Position numbers and translations under genes: made by a program
NCBI RefSeq assembly: GCF_900176345.1
Contig: NZ_FWXU01000002.1
Span: 62,001 to 126,000, forward strand
Length of the DNA: 64,000 nt
Reading direction: 5' to 3'
From: Rhizobium sp. RU36D
GTDB taxonomy: Bacteria > Pseudomonadota > Alphaproteobacteria > Rhizobiales > Rhizobiaceae
Notes under the pieces: generated by a model
What the model was told of the DNA's origin: nothing
Database searches by the model: none
Seen by the model: only the letters and a program-made list of their open reading frames with translations
In this document: positions 36,681 to 45,782 of the stretch, piece by piece
Numbering within the stretch: the stretch's first letter is position 1
How the letters are laid out: each line of letters begins with the position of its first letter

Positions 36681-37079
36681 CTATGCGGCTGCAATCGCCT
36701 CGATTTCCAGCAGCCAGGCTGGATCGTAGAGGTCGGTGATGATGGTCGAGAGTGCGGGGCGATGATCGCCCAGCACTTCGAACCTGACCCTGGCATTGAT
36801 GTCCCGGTCCTCATAGCGCTTGAGGAAGACCGTGACCTTGACCAGGTTGGCGACGTCCATGCCGCCAGCCTGGAGTTGGGCGATGAGGTTGGCCCAGCAC
36901 AGCCGCACCTGCCCCTCGGCGTCATCCGGCACGCGTCCCTCCCGGTCGGCCGGGATCTGGCCGCTGATGAACAGCAGCCTCTGGTGGCCGCTGAGGGAAA
37001 CGGCCTGCGAATAGCGTCGGTGAGCCGATTGCGGGGCGTTCTCGGCGTTGACGGTTGAGATCTTGAGGTCGGTATTCAC
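36681..37079 (-). CDS. Rid-family (RidA/YjgF-like) protein lacking the catalytic arginine
   Basis: 132 aa of the RidA/YjgF fold: SQAVSLSG, LLFISGQIP, QVRLCWANLIAQLQAGG, and VKVTVFLK. Where active imine deaminases have arginine (PARS), this protein has Leu110 (PALS), so the enamine/imine deaminase reaction of RidA is unlikely. Rid4-7 subfamilies also lack this arginine and accompany catabolic operons. GTG start overlapping the dppF-type stop by 4 bp; last gene of the leftward Opp operon. Confidence 0.85.
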   Translation of the reverse strand: MNTDLKISTVNAENAPQSAHRRYSQAVSLSGHQRLLFISGQIPADREGRVPDDAEGQVRLCWANLIAQLQAGGMDVANLVKVTVFLKRYEDRDINARVRFEVLGDHRPALSTIITDLYDPAWLLEIEAIAAA

Positions 37080-38077
37080 GGCGCATTGACCTTCATCTTC
37101 TGACCCATTGGAGCGCGAACATGGCAGGCGGCCATCTGGCCTCCGCCCATGTCGACTAGGGGTGGCGGCGTGTGGCGGCAGATCTCCTCGGCCAGCGGGC
37201 AGCGCGTGACGAAGGCACAGCCCTTGGGCGGATTGGCCGGGCTCGGCAGATCCCCTGACAGCACGATGCGCTTGCGGGCCCGCTGCGCCACGGGATCGGG
37301 CAGCGGCACAGCCGAGAGCAAGGCCTCGGTATAGGGATGAACAGGCCGGGAAAACACAATGTCAGTTGGACCGGTTTCAACCAGTCTGCCGAGATACATC
37401 ACCGCAACCCGATCGGCGAAGTGCCGCACGACGGAAAGGTCATGGCTGATTAACAGGTAGGACAGGCCGAAGCGGCGCTGCAATTCCAGGAGCAGGTTCA
37501 GGATCTGTGAGCGGATCGAGACATCGAGCGCCGAAACCGGCTCGTCGAGAATCAGGAGCTTGGGCCTGAGCGCCAGCGCCCGGGCGATGACGATGCGCTG
37601 CCGCTGTCCGCCGGAAAAGGCGCTGGGCTGGCGTGTCGCATGCTCCGGGTGAAGTCCGACCAGCCCGAGCAATTCGGCAACCCGCCTGTCGCGCTCTGCC
37701 TTGTCCGCACCATGGATCGCCAGCGGCTCGGCAATGCTCTCGCCGATCGACATTTTCGGGTTGAGCGCCGAGACCGGATCCTGAAACACCGTCTGGATAT
37801 CGCGGGCGAGGCGCTTGCGGGTTTTCGCCTCGGTGTGTCGCACCTCCTCGCCATCGAAGAGGATGCGTCCCGATGTCGGGATCTGCATGCCGAGGATCGC
37901 GGCGCCGAAGGTCGACTTGCCGCAGCCGCTTTCGCCCACCAGGGCGACGCTCTCGCCTTCGCCGATGTCGAGGTCGACCCCGTCGACCGCCTTCACCACA
38001 CGGAGGTCGCGGCCGAACAGGCCGCTGCGGATCGGGAAATGCACTTTCAGGTCGCGGATGGAGAGAAGCGGCTTCAT
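37076..38077 (-). CDS. Oligopeptide/dipeptide-type ABC ATPase (DppF/OppF)
   Basis: 333 aa from ATG 38077, which shares one base with the preceding stop; the 168-residue upstream extension is a shadow. Walker [23 protein letters not shown], signature FSGGQRQR, Walker B LLILDEPVSALD. The C-terminal oligopeptide/dipeptide transporter extension has PANPPKGCAFVTRCP and a second cysteine in EEICRH, the usual Fe-S cysteine cluster. Works with the DppD-type ATPase at 38077-39051. Confidence 0.9.
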   Translation of the reverse strand: MKPLLSIRDLKVHFPIRSGLFGRDLRVVKAVDGVDLDIGEGESVALVGESGCGKSTFGAAILGMQIPTSGRILFDGEEVRHTEAKTRKRLARDIQTVFQDPVSALNPKMSIGESIAEPLAIHGADKAERDRRVAELLGLVGLHPEHATRQPSAFSGGQRQRIVIARALALRPKLLILDEPVSALDVSIRSQILNLLLELQRRFGLSYLLISHDLSVVRHFADRVAVMYLGRLVETGPTDIVFSRPVHPYTEALLSAVPLPDPVAQRARKRIVLSGDLPSPANPPKGCAFVTRCPLAEEICRHTPPPLVDMGGGQMAACHVRAPMGQKMKVNAP

Positions 38078-39051
38078 CAGATCAGCGTCTCCACACGGTC
38101 GGAATGCCAGCAGGCGGCCTGTCCGACATCCGGACGCGGCGTAAGAGGCGGGTCCTGGCGGCTGCAATGGTCCGTCGCGAGCGGGCAGCGCGGCCGGAAC
38201 CGACAGCCCTCCGGCCAGTTGCCGATATCGGGCACCGTGCCTTCGATGACCGGAAGGATCGTCTTCGGCGCACCGTCGAGCCGCGGAATGGTGGACAGCA
38301 ACAGCTTGGTATAGGGGTGGCGCTGGCGTGAGAACAGCGCGTCTACCGGCGCTTCCTCGACAATGCGGCCGGAATACATGACTGCGACGCGGTCTGCCAT
38401 GTCGGCCACGACGCCCATGTCGTGGGTGATCAGCAGGATCGCCGTGCCGGTCTCGTCGCGCAGCCGCTTCATCAGGTCGAGGATCTGCGCCTGGATGGTG
38501 ACGTCGAGCGCCGTGGTCGGCTCGTCGGCGATCAGCAGCTTCGGCCGACAGATCAGCGCCATGGCAATCATGGCGCGCTGGCACATGCCGCCCGACAGCT
38601 CGAAGGGATGCTGCTTGTAGCGCAGATGCGGTTCGGGAATGCCGACTTCTTCCAGCATGGCGATGGCCGCCTTCTTGGCCTCCGCCGCCGAGACGCCGCG
38701 ATGCACCACCAGGCTCTCCTCGATCTGGCGCCCGATGGGCATCAGCGGATTGAGGGAGGCGACCGGCTCCTGGAAGATCATGGCCAGTTCCGAGCCGCGC
38801 ATGCGCCGGCGTTCTTCCTCCCGGATCTGTGCGAGATCCGTTGCGCCGAGCCGGACCGAGCCGCCATCGATGCGCGCGACCTTGGGCAGCAGTCCCATGA
38901 TGGCAAACGCGGTCATCGACTTGCCGCAGCCGGATTCGCCGACCAGGGAGACGATTTCCCCCGCGCCGATCTCGATCGACACGCCGTCGACGACGGTATT
39001 GCCGCGAATGGAAACTGCGAGATTGCGCACCGAGAGGACAGGGGAGGTCAT
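38077..39051 (-). CDS. Oligopeptide/dipeptide-type ABC ATPase (DppD/OppD)
   Basis: 324 aa starting at ATG 39051, overlapping the gamma-glutamyltransferase stop by 4 bp. Walker [10 protein letters not shown] (Met in place of the usual Ser/Thr after GK-S), [13 protein letters not shown], signature LSGGMCQR, Walker [13 protein letters not shown]. The C-terminal GCRFRPRCP and HCSRQDPP extension is typical of the class. Energises uptake of a peptide-like compound through the permeases at 42315-44116. Confidence 0.9.
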   Translation of the reverse strand: MTSPVLSVRNLAVSIRGNTVVDGVSIEIGAGEIVSLVGESGCGKSMTAFAIMGLLPKVARIDGGSVRLGATDLAQIREEERRRMRGSELAMIFQEPVASLNPLMPIGRQIEESLVVHRGVSAAEAKKAAIAMLEEVGIPEPHLRYKQHPFELSGGMCQRAMIAMALICRPKLLIADEPTTALDVTIQAQILDLMKRLRDETGTAILLITHDMGVVADMADRVAVMYSGRIVEEAPVDALFSRQRHPYTKLLLSTIPRLDGAPKTILPVIEGTVPDIGNWPEGCRFRPRCPLATDHCSRQDPPLTPRPDVGQAACWHSDRVETLI

Positions 39052-40586
39052 CGCTCTTCCTTCGCCGTGGCAGCCCAGGGATGGTTCGGATGGGTCATGC
39101 CGACAAACCCGTCGGTATCGCGCATGACCGCCGAAGGTATGGCGAAATTGACGGGGTAGAGCGTATCTTCCAAAATCTCGACCGGGAATTCGGCGGAGAG
39201 TCGGCTCGCGACATCGGCTCCGGCACGGGCATCGACCAGGATCGTAACGCCGCTGGCATCGATGCGCGGGCTCATGAAGGCCTGCTGTGGTGACAGGCCG
39301 AAACAGGCCATGTAGGACAGCAGTTGCACCACCGCCGGCATGATCTGCCGTCCGCCGGCCGCACCTAGCGCCAGATAGGGCATGCCATCGCGCTTGGCGA
39401 TGATGGGGCACATATTGGCGAGCGGTCGCACGCCAGGCGCAATCGAATTCGGCTGGCCGGGACGCGGATCAAACCACATCACGCCGTTGTTCATCAGGAA
39501 ACCGGTCTGCGGCAGAACGACCTTGGAGCCGAAGCGTGAGAGAAGGGTATTCGTCAAAGACACCATCGTTCCAGCGGAATCCACCACACTGACATGGGTC
39601 GTGCAGCTGGCGCCGCCTGCATGGCCCAGCGTCCGCAGCCGGTGCTCGGAGGCGCGGCGAAGGGCGCGGGCAAAGGCAAGCGCCGTCTTGCCGGAATGGG
39701 GATCCTCGGCCGGCAGTGTCTTGTCCAGTTCGTCAAGCGCCGCCATCATGGTCGGGCCGCCGGAAAACCCGCCCATGGCGTGGATATCAAGGCCTCGATA
39801 GGACTGATGCAGCGGTGCGCGCCAGGTGGGGTAGTAGGAGGCGAGATCCCGCGCATCGATCACGGAGCCGCCATCCTGCAGATCCGCGACCAGCTTGGCC
39901 GCCGTTTCGCCCTCGTAGAAATCACGTGCGCCGGCACGGGCCAGGCGCTCCAGCATGGCCGCCTTGGCCGGCATGGGAATATAAGCCTTGGCGCCGCGCT
40001 CCGGGGCACGCGGGGCGCGGCCATCGACCAGGAAGAGGGCCGAAGATGCCGGAAAGCGCGCCAGCCCGGCCGCATCGATCGCCAGCGCCAGAACCGTGAA
40101 CCAGTCGAGCACCGCGCCGCGATGGGCATGCTCGATGGCGGGTTGCAGGGCCTCTTCCCAGCTCAAGGTCCCGAACTTGTCCAGGGCCTCGGCAAGGCCC
40201 GCTATCGTGCCGGGCGTGCAGATCGATCCGTAGCCAATGAGGTTTCGGTCATCGGCGACGGAGGGCCAGTCGAACCAGTCGCCATCGCGACCCGCCACCA
40301 GAGGGTAATCTGCCGGATCAAGACCTCGGGGCGAGACGACGTTGAAATCGAGCGTATCGACAGCGCCTTCCGCATCGGCGCGCAGCATGAAGCCGCCGCC
40401 GCCGATGCCCGACAACCACGGTTCGACAACGCTGAGGACCAGCGTGGTGACGATGGCGGCATCCACTGCATTGCCGCCGCGCGCAAGCACGCTTGCTCCT
40501 GCCTCGGCTGCCAGCCCGTTCTGACAGGCCACAAGCCCCTTGCGGCTGCGCGTCTCGCCCTTGCCTATGGTCCAGCTTTCACTCAT
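39048..40586 (-). CDS. Gamma-glutamyltransferase-family Ntn hydrolase without signal peptide
   Basis: 512 aa. The autoprocessing/catalytic threonine is expected at T329 in CTTHVSVVD, followed by SLTNTLLSRFGS. The N-terminal part has GGNAVDAAIVTTLVLSVVEP and SGIGGGGFML as in GGT. Classical bacterial GGT is secreted, but here the N-terminus has no signal, so it should act in the cytoplasm on imported compounds. Family functions are removal of gamma-glutamyl groups or acyl-amide hydrolysis (cephalosporin acylase-like). Co-expressed with a peptide-type importer. Confidence 0.87.
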   Translation of the reverse strand: MSESWTIGKGETRSRKGLVACQNGLAAEAGASVLARGGNAVDAAIVTTLVLSVVEPWLSGIGGGGFMLRADAEGAVDTLDFNVVSPRGLDPADYPLVAGRDGDWFDWPSVADDRNLIGYGSICTPGTIAGLAEALDKFGTLSWEEALQPAIEHAHRGAVLDWFTVLALAIDAAGLARFPASSALFLVDGRAPRAPERGAKAYIPMPAKAAMLERLARAGARDFYEGETAAKLVADLQDGGSVIDARDLASYYPTWRAPLHQSYRGLDIHAMGGFSGGPTMMAALDELDKTLPAEDPHSGKTALAFARALRRASEHRLRTLGHAGGASCTTHVSVVDSAGTMVSLTNTLLSRFGSKVVLPQTGFLMNNGVMWFDPRPGQPNSIAPGVRPLANMCPIIAKRDGMPYLALGAAGGRQIMPAVVQLLSYMACFGLSPQQAFMSPRIDASGVTILVDARAGADVASRLSAEFPVEILEDTLYPVNFAIPSAVMRDTDGFVGMTHPNHPWAATAKEER

Positions 40587-41503
40587 GCCTTGGTTCCAAA
40601 TCGGCGCGGCCCGATGGCCGCGGGGATTGCCGCTGCGACCGCAAAGCGCCCTTTATTGCTTGATGTCTGATGATGCTGCGCAATCTCGGCGGCCGTCGCC
40701 ACCCAGGTGTCCTGCGCCCCGGCGATATCCTGCAGAAGGTCCTCCAGCAGGGCAATTCGCTGGGCGCGACCGGAGATCCAGTCATGGACCGTCAGCGTGA
40801 AGAGACCCCCGAAGCGGTGCAAGGTGCGCCACTCCGCTCTCCAGTCTTCCAGCACCATGCGACCCGATTGCATCGGAAACCGGTCGCGCCCACCGCCCTC
40901 GAACTTGAAGAAAATGGCATCGTCCACCGCCCATTGCACGGGGATCTCGGTCAGCCCGTCGATCTCATAGGGATGGTCGAAGCCGGAAAGCGAACTGTCA
41001 TAGGTGAGACCGAGGCGCTTGATCTCGGCCAGCATATGCGGCGTCATCTCCCAGGCGGGCGAGCGGAAGCCCACCGGCTTCGTGCCCGTCTGTCGGACAA
41101 ATAGCTCGAGGCTGGCCTCCAGCGCCCCCGTGAACTCGTCGTCAGACACCTCCGACACGATTTCATGGAAATAGCCGTGAAGGCCGATTTCGTGTCCCTG
41201 CTTGAGAAGCAGCGGCAGCATGTCGGGATGTTGCTCGGCAACATGGGCCGGCACATAGAAGCTCGCCTTGAAATCGAAGCGTGCGAATAGCTCGACCAGG
41301 CGCCAGAGGCCGGTGCGCGGTCCGAAATTGCGGATTTCATGGATGCCGAGCCGCTGGGGCGCGTCGTTGCCGAGCGACCAGAGAAGCGGGGAATTGGCAT
41401 CGACATCGACGGACAGCAGCACGGCAGACCGCTTGCCCTCAGGCCAGGCATAGGCCGGAAAGGTGGACAGCGGTGCTGCGGGGTCCGGGGTGTGATCGGT
41501 CAT
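40583..41503 (-). CDS. Polysaccharide deacetylase-family (NodB/PuuE fold) hydrolase
   Basis: 306 aa from ATG 41503 (CGAGGAA upstream); 26 in-frame residues before it are dropped. NodB-fold motifs are visible: SVDVDA with the catalytic/metal aspartate pair, HGYFH with two metal histidines, GFRSPAWEMTP, and TVHDW near the end. No signal peptide, so an intracellular C-N hydrolase is likely, similar to allantoinase PuuE or peptide/formamide hydrolases rather than a cell-wall enzyme. Overlaps the GGT gene by 4 bp. Confidence 0.85.
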   Translation of the reverse strand: MTDHTPDPAAPLSTFPAYAWPEGKRSAVLLSVDVDANSPLLWSLGNDAPQRLGIHEIRNFGPRTGLWRLVELFARFDFKASFYVPAHVAEQHPDMLPLLLKQGHEIGLHGYFHEIVSEVSDDEFTGALEASLELFVRQTGTKPVGFRSPAWEMTPHMLAEIKRLGLTYDSSLSGFDHPYEIDGLTEIPVQWAVDDAIFFKFEGGGRDRFPMQSGRMVLEDWRAEWRTLHRFGGLFTLTVHDWISGRAQRIALLEDLLQDIAGAQDTWVATAAEIAQHHQTSSNKGRFAVAAAIPAAIGPRRFGTKA

Positions 41504-41522
41504 ATCGGTTCCTCGCTTTGGC

Positions 41523-42308
41523 CTAGAGAGCCTTCTTCTTTTCCTGGAAGACCACCCGGGTGCCGATGGAATTGCCGCCATCGACAGCCAGGGTGGCGCC
41601 CGTCACGTAGGAGGCGGCGGACGAGGAGAGATAGAGCACGGCATTGGCCACATCCTCGCTGCTCGATGCCCGGCCGAGCGGGATCGAGCCGGTGACGGTG
41701 TCCACATGCTCGTTTGTCAGTGCGCTGACCGTGCTGCCCGCGGCAAAGCCGGGTTCTACGATGTTGACGCGAATGCCGTATTCGGCGAGCTCCAGCGCAA
41801 ATCCCTTGCTGAGGCGGTCAAGCGCGGTCTTGGAGGTGCAATAGGGCACGACCGTGGAGCGCATCTTGCGGGCCGCACCGGAGGAGATGTTGATGATCGA
41901 GCCCTTGACCTGATGGTCGATCATCTGCCGGGCGAAGAGTTTGGAGAGCAGGAACGGTGCGCGCAGATTGACGCCCATGATCGCGTCGAAATCCTCGATG
42001 CCGATGTCGAGCAGGAAGCCGGAGGGATAGATGCCGGCATTGTTTATGAGCACATCGGGAGCGCCCCATTTTTCACCCACCTCGGCGGCAAAGCGCGCCA
42101 TGTCTTCGGCGCTCATCAGATCGGCCGGGATGCCAAGGGCCTTGCCGTCATAGGTCTTCACGGCCTCGGCCAGCACGTCTGCGCGGTGGTCCGTCAGGCA
42201 GAGTTCGGCGCCGGCATCGGCAAAGGCGCGGGCGATCCAGCCGCCGATGATGCCGCAGGCGCCTGTCACGATGACCTTGCGTCCCTTGAATTCGCTGGTG
42301 AAGTCCAT
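41523..42308 (-). CDS. Short-chain dehydrogenase/reductase
   Basis: A 261-aa classical SDR: cofactor loop TGACGIIGG (residues 16-24), NNAGIYP, catalytic serine in NISSG, and YCTSK with the Tyr-Lys pair. TDHR after the second strand (acidic) suggests NAD. Placed 6 bp behind the dppC-type permease and 19 bp before the deacetylase-family gene. Its alcohol or ketone substrate is presumably part of the imported molecule; not assignable. Confidence 0.88.
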   Translation of the reverse strand: MDFTSEFKGRKVIVTGACGIIGGWIARAFADAGAELCLTDHRADVLAEAVKTYDGKALGIPADLMSAEDMARFAAEVGEKWGAPDVLINNAGIYPSGFLLDIGIEDFDAIMGVNLRAPFLLSKLFARQMIDHQVKGSIINISSGAARKMRSTVVPYCTSKTALDRLSKGFALELAEYGIRVNIVEPGFAAGSTVSALTNEHVDTVTGSIPLGRASSSEDVANAVLYLSSSAASYVTGATLAVDGGNSIGTRVVFQEKKKAL

Positions 42309-42314
42309 TGTTGC

Positions 42315-43178
42315 CTACCTTGCTTTCGGATCGAGGCGATCGCGCACGTAGTCGCCGATCAGGTTGATGGAGAGAACGAGAAGAAACAGCGCCAGACCGG
42401 GGAAGGTCGCGATCCACCAGGCCGTGGCGACATAGTTGCGACCCGTCGACAGCATGGCGCCCCAGCTTGCCGTCGGCGGCTGCACGCCAAGGCCGAGGAA
42501 GGATAGGCCTGCCTCGAACAGGACCATCAGGCCGAATTCGAGAGTGGCCACCACGACCAGCGCGCCGGCGATATTGGGAAGCACGTGCCGGCCGAGCAGG
42601 CGGAACCATCCCGCACCCATGAAGCGCGACAGCCGCACATACGGCATGTTGGCGACCGACAGCGTCTGGCCATAGGCGACGCGCGCATAGCGGGGCCAGC
42701 GGGTCAACGCCAGGACGATGACCACATTGACGAGGCCAGGACCCAGCACGGCAACGGTGATGATGGCAAACAGGATGGCCGGCACCGAGAGCACGATATC
42801 GACGACGCGCATGATCAGCACTTCGACCCAGCCCCGGTATAAGGCGGCGATCATGCCGAGGATGCTGCCGATCGTGCCGGACAGGATGACCGAGGAGAAG
42901 GCGACCAGCAGCGAGACGCGCGCGCCGTGGATGAGACGGCTCAGCACATCCCGTCCAAGCTCGTCGGAACCGAGCAGGTAGGTGACGCCGCGCGAGACCG
43001 TGCCGGGTGCCTTGAGGCGCGCCAAGAGGTTCTGCGTGTTCGGATCGACAGGCGCCACCCATGGCGCTGCGAGCGCCAGGATCACCATCACAACGACAAT
43101 GACGACGAAGGGCATGATGGTGAGGGGTATCAGCCGTTGTTTTGGGAGCGGGCGGGCGGTCGAGGGCAAAGCATTCAT
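42315..43178 (-). CDS. Oligopeptide/dipeptide-type ABC permease (DppC/OppC)
   Basis: 287 aa with the OppC N-terminal region (PWVAPVDPNTQNLLARL) before the transport domain, LLGSDELGRDVLSRLIHGARVSL, and a C-terminal coupling loop. Six membrane segments including the N-terminal anchor. It overlaps the dppB-type gene by 4 bp; heterodimeric channel partner of that permease. Confidence 0.9.
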   Translation of the reverse strand: MNALPSTARPLPKQRLIPLTIMPFVVIVVVMVILALAAPWVAPVDPNTQNLLARLKAPGTVSRGVTYLLGSDELGRDVLSRLIHGARVSLLVAFSSVILSGTIGSILGMIAALYRGWVEVLIMRVVDIVLSVPAILFAIITVAVLGPGLVNVVIVLALTRWPRYARVAYGQTLSVANMPYVRLSRFMGAGWFRLLGRHVLPNIAGALVVVATLEFGLMVLFEAGLSFLGLGVQPPTASWGAMLSTGRNYVATAWWIATFPGLALFLLVLSINLIGDYVRDRLDPKAR

Positions 43179-44116
43179 TGGCCCGATACTCCCATGCGGA
43201 TACGCGGATCGATCAGGCTGTAGAGCAGATCGGCAATCAGGTTGAGGCCGATCGCGGTGACAGCGCCGAGCAGAACCACCCCTTGCACCACCATGAAATC
43301 CCGTGCGGTGATCGCCTGGATCGTCAGCTGGCCCAGGCCCGGCCAGGCGAAGACCGTCTCGACGATCACGGCCCCGGCCAAGAGATTGGCGATTTCCAGC
43401 GCTGCGACGGTGACGACCGGAATGGAGGCGTTGCGCAACAGATGCCTTGAGATGATGCGGCCCATCGGAAGGCCCTTGGCATGGCCGGTGCGGACATAAT
43501 CCTTTTCCAGCTCGTCAAGCACGGCCGTGCGGGCCACGCGGGCAAAGGTTGCCAGCGAAAGCAGGCCAAGGGCGATCGACGGCATGACGATGCTCGACGC
43601 TTCGCGTGCCCCTGACGGCGGTGCCCAGCCCAGCCAGACACCGAACACCATGATCATCAGGATCGCGCTCCAGAAGGTCGGCATGGACTGGCCGGCGAGC
43701 ACGATGGCGGACAGGAGGCGGGCGATCAGCCGGCCGCGACACACAGCCAGCGTCACGCCGATCGGTATTCCCAGACCGAAGGCCACGACAAGCGCGCCGC
43801 CGGCCAGCATCAGGGTATAGGGAATGCGGGTCCAGATCAGGTCGATGACCGGCACGTTCTGGACATAGCTGCGACCAAGGTCAAAGCGGATGAGATTTCC
43901 GAGGAAATCGGCATATTGCAGGATCAGCGGCTGGTCGAAGCCGAGGGCGGTGCGCATCCGGTCGATGTCGGCCTGGGTCGCATCCATCGGCACCAGCAGC
44001 AGCACGGGATCGCCCGCCAGCCGCTGCAGGAAGAAGATCAGGGTCATCACGCCGAAGACTGCGATCAACGCCTGAAAAAGCCGCTTTGCGAAAAAGATCG
44101 ACACTGTGCCATCCAC
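43175..44116 (-). CDS. Oligopeptide/dipeptide-type ABC permease (DppB/OppB)
   Basis: 313 aa, with the OppB N-terminus (FFAKRLFQALIAVFGVMTLIFFL), RMRTALGFDQPLILQYADFLGN leading into the channel domain, and the loop DYVRTGHAKGLPMGRIISRH that contacts the ATPase. It is separated from the binding-protein gene by 154 bp containing a GC hairpin and a palindromic repeat element, so expression relative to the binding protein is probably lower. Confidence 0.9.
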   Translation of the reverse strand: MDGTVSIFFAKRLFQALIAVFGVMTLIFFLQRLAGDPVLLLVPMDATQADIDRMRTALGFDQPLILQYADFLGNLIRFDLGRSYVQNVPVIDLIWTRIPYTLMLAGGALVVAFGLGIPIGVTLAVCRGRLIARLLSAIVLAGQSMPTFWSAILMIMVFGVWLGWAPPSGAREASSIVMPSIALGLLSLATFARVARTAVLDELEKDYVRTGHAKGLPMGRIISRHLLRNASIPVVTVAALEIANLLAGAVIVETVFAWPGLGQLTIQAITARDFMVVQGVVLLGAVTAIGLNLIADLLYSLIDPRIRMGVSGQ

Positions 44117-44132
44117 GAGAGGGGAATATGGA

Positions 44133-44154
44133 GCGGCCGGCTTGAGCCGGCCGC
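44133..44154 (-). other. GC hairpin between binding-protein and permease genes
   Basis: GCGGCCGGC-TTGA-GCCGGCCGC forms a perfect 9-bp stem in the gap between the dppA-type and dppB-type genes. It may limit read-through or protect the upstream binding-protein message; no T-run on the transcribed strand. Confidence 0.5.
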
Positions 44155-44159
44155 CGGGC

Positions 44160-44267
44160 TTAAAGCGTGTCGCGATCTTTCAGATCAGCTTGCCACGCTT
44201 TAAAATCCTGGTTTTCCGCATGTCGTTATCGCAAAACCGCTGCACACTTTTGCGCGACATGCTTTAA
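44160..44267. repeat. 108-bp palindromic intergenic element (rhizobial RIME-like)
   Basis: The element is bounded by inverted ends TTAAAGCGTGTCGCG and (reverse complement) TTAAAGCATGTCGCG, 14 of 15 identical. It contains two stem-loops: TTAAAGCGTG/CACGCTTTAA at 44160-44203 and GCATGTCG...CGACATGC with inner GCAAAA/TTTTGC at 44218-44262. Size and two-palindrome structure resemble the Rhizobium-specific intergenic mosaic elements as I recall them. It is inserted inside the operon, between the binding-protein and permease genes. Confidence 0.7.
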
Positions 44268-44270
44268 GGA

Positions 44271-45782
44271 TCAATCCTTCCACGTCATGCGATTGAGGAA
44301 CATGCTCTCATTGGCGGTCGGCTTCCATTCGAGATTGGTCGCCGCACCGTAGAGAACCGCAGCCTCATAGAGCGGCACCAGCGGCACGTCCTTCGCCACG
44401 AACTGCGAGACGGCGGTGTAGGCATCCAGACGCTGCTTTTCATCCAGCGTATTGCGTCCCTGCTCTAGCAGGGCATCGATTTCCGGATTGCGCAGCGACG
44501 ACCAGCTGCTGGAGGAATGCAGCAGCGGGAAGAGGACGCCATCCACATCCTGGCAGGCGCAAGACCAGCGGCCGAAGGCAAAATTGGCCTGCTGCGCCGG
44601 TTCGCTCTGTGCCCGCTTCAGATAGGCAGCCATGTCGGTGAGCTGGATTTCCACGTCAAATCCGACATCCGTCAGCATCTGCGCCAGGGCCTGCACGATG
44701 CGCTGGTCGAACACCGGCGAGGTGGCGAAGGAGAGCTTGGTCTTGCCCGCGCCTGCCTCTTCCACGGCCTTCTTGGCGGCTTCCGGGTCGAAGGGCAGGT
44801 TTTCCAGGTTCGGCACATAGCCGAGATAGGTGTCGTTCGCCATCTGCGTTGCAGGCTTGTCGAAGCCACCGAGCAGGCCTTCCACGATGCCCTGCTTGTC
44901 GATGGCCTGGGCCACGGCCTGCCGGACCTTGGGATTGTCGAGCGGCGGCAGCGTCGGATTGAGCTTCAGGTAGGCGATGCGCTCCGTCAGGGCGCTCAGC
45001 ACCTTGGCCGAGCCTGCGCCTTCCAACTGCTTGGCCTGGTCGGCATCGAGCGTCACCACCAGATCGGCATTGCCGGCCTGGAGATCGGCAAGACGCGTCG
45101 CGGCGTCAGGCACGGCGCGGAACTCGGCCTTGGGGAAGGGACCCTTGTCGCCCCAGTAGTCGTCATTGCGCACAAGCGTCACGGATGAACCGCGGTTCCA
45201 GGCCTCGAACTTGTAGGGGCCGGATCCGACGGGTGCAGCATTGAAGGCGTCGTCGCCGACCTTTTCCACCACATGCTTGGGCACCACGGACAATTTCACG
45301 AGCTGGGCAAGCAGCACGGGATAAGGCCCGTCCGTCACGACCGTTATCTCGTTTTCACCCGAGACGGCGGCGGATTTGATCTTGTTGAACTGGCTGAATT
45401 GCGGGCTCTTGAAAGCGGGATCGATGATCCGGTTGACCGAAAACGCGACGTCCTCTGCCGTCAGCGGCTGGCCGTCATGGAACTTCACGTCACTGCGCAG
45501 GGTGAAGACGATTTCGGTCGGCGACTTGTAGTCCCACTTGGTCGCGATCTGCGGCACGATCTTGCCGTCATCGTCACGGGTCAGCAGGTTGTCGAAGACA
45601 TTGCGGTAGACGTAGTAGCTGTCGGGATTCCACTGCTTCTGCGGATCGAGCGACGAGGGCTCGTTGACCAGGTCGACGACGAAGAGGTCCTTGGCAGCGG
45701 CCGGCAGGGCAAGGAAGGCGGTGCTGGCGAGAGCGGCGGCAAGCAGAAGGGCGCTGGATAGTCGTCGGGAAGAGGGCATCAT
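44271..45782 (-). CDS. Oligopeptide/dipeptide-type ABC substrate-binding protein (DppA/OppA class)
   Basis: 503 aa, family 5 extracellular solute-binding protein. Signal peptide of about 31 residues (cleavage near PAAAKD), then NEPSSLDPQKQWNPDSY, DNLLTRDDDGKIVPQIA, LTAEDVAFSV and PVGSGPYKFE. ATG 45782 shares one base with the GntR stop. A very similar protein is encoded divergently at 46901-48403. The final residues MFLNRMTWKD match that paralogue's end (IFLNRISWKD). Confidence 0.9.
   Translation of the reverse strand: MMPSSRRLSSALLLAAALASTAFLALPAAAKDLFVVDLVNEPSSLDPQKQWNPDSYYVYRNVFDNLLTRDDDGKIVPQIATKWDYKSPTEIVFTLRSDVKFHDGQPLTAEDVAFSVNRIIDPAFKSPQFSQFNKIKSAAVSGENEITVVTDGPYPVLLAQLVKLSVVPKHVVEKVGDDAFNAAPVGSGPYKFEAWNRGSSVTLVRNDDYWGDKGPFPKAEFRAVPDAATRLADLQAGNADLVVTLDADQAKQLEGAGSAKVLSALTERIAYLKLNPTLPPLDNPKVRQAVAQAIDKQGIVEGLLGGFDKPATQMANDTYLGYVPNLENLPFDPEAAKKAVEEAGAGKTKLSFATSPVFDQRIVQALAQMLTDVGFDVEIQLTDMAAYLKRAQSEPAQQANFAFGRWSCACQDVDGVLFPLLHSSSSWSSLRNPEIDALLEQGRNTLDEKQRLDAYTAVSQFVAKDVPLVPLYEAAVLYGAATNLEWKPTANESMFLNRMTWKD

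Noticed and set aside
37076..38584. N-terminal extensions of ABC ATPase frames (also at 28232-29227 and 38077-39411)
   Set aside because: The extra residues overlap neighbouring genes in another frame and carry no domain; starts with 1-bp or 4-bp overlaps give the normal protein lengths.
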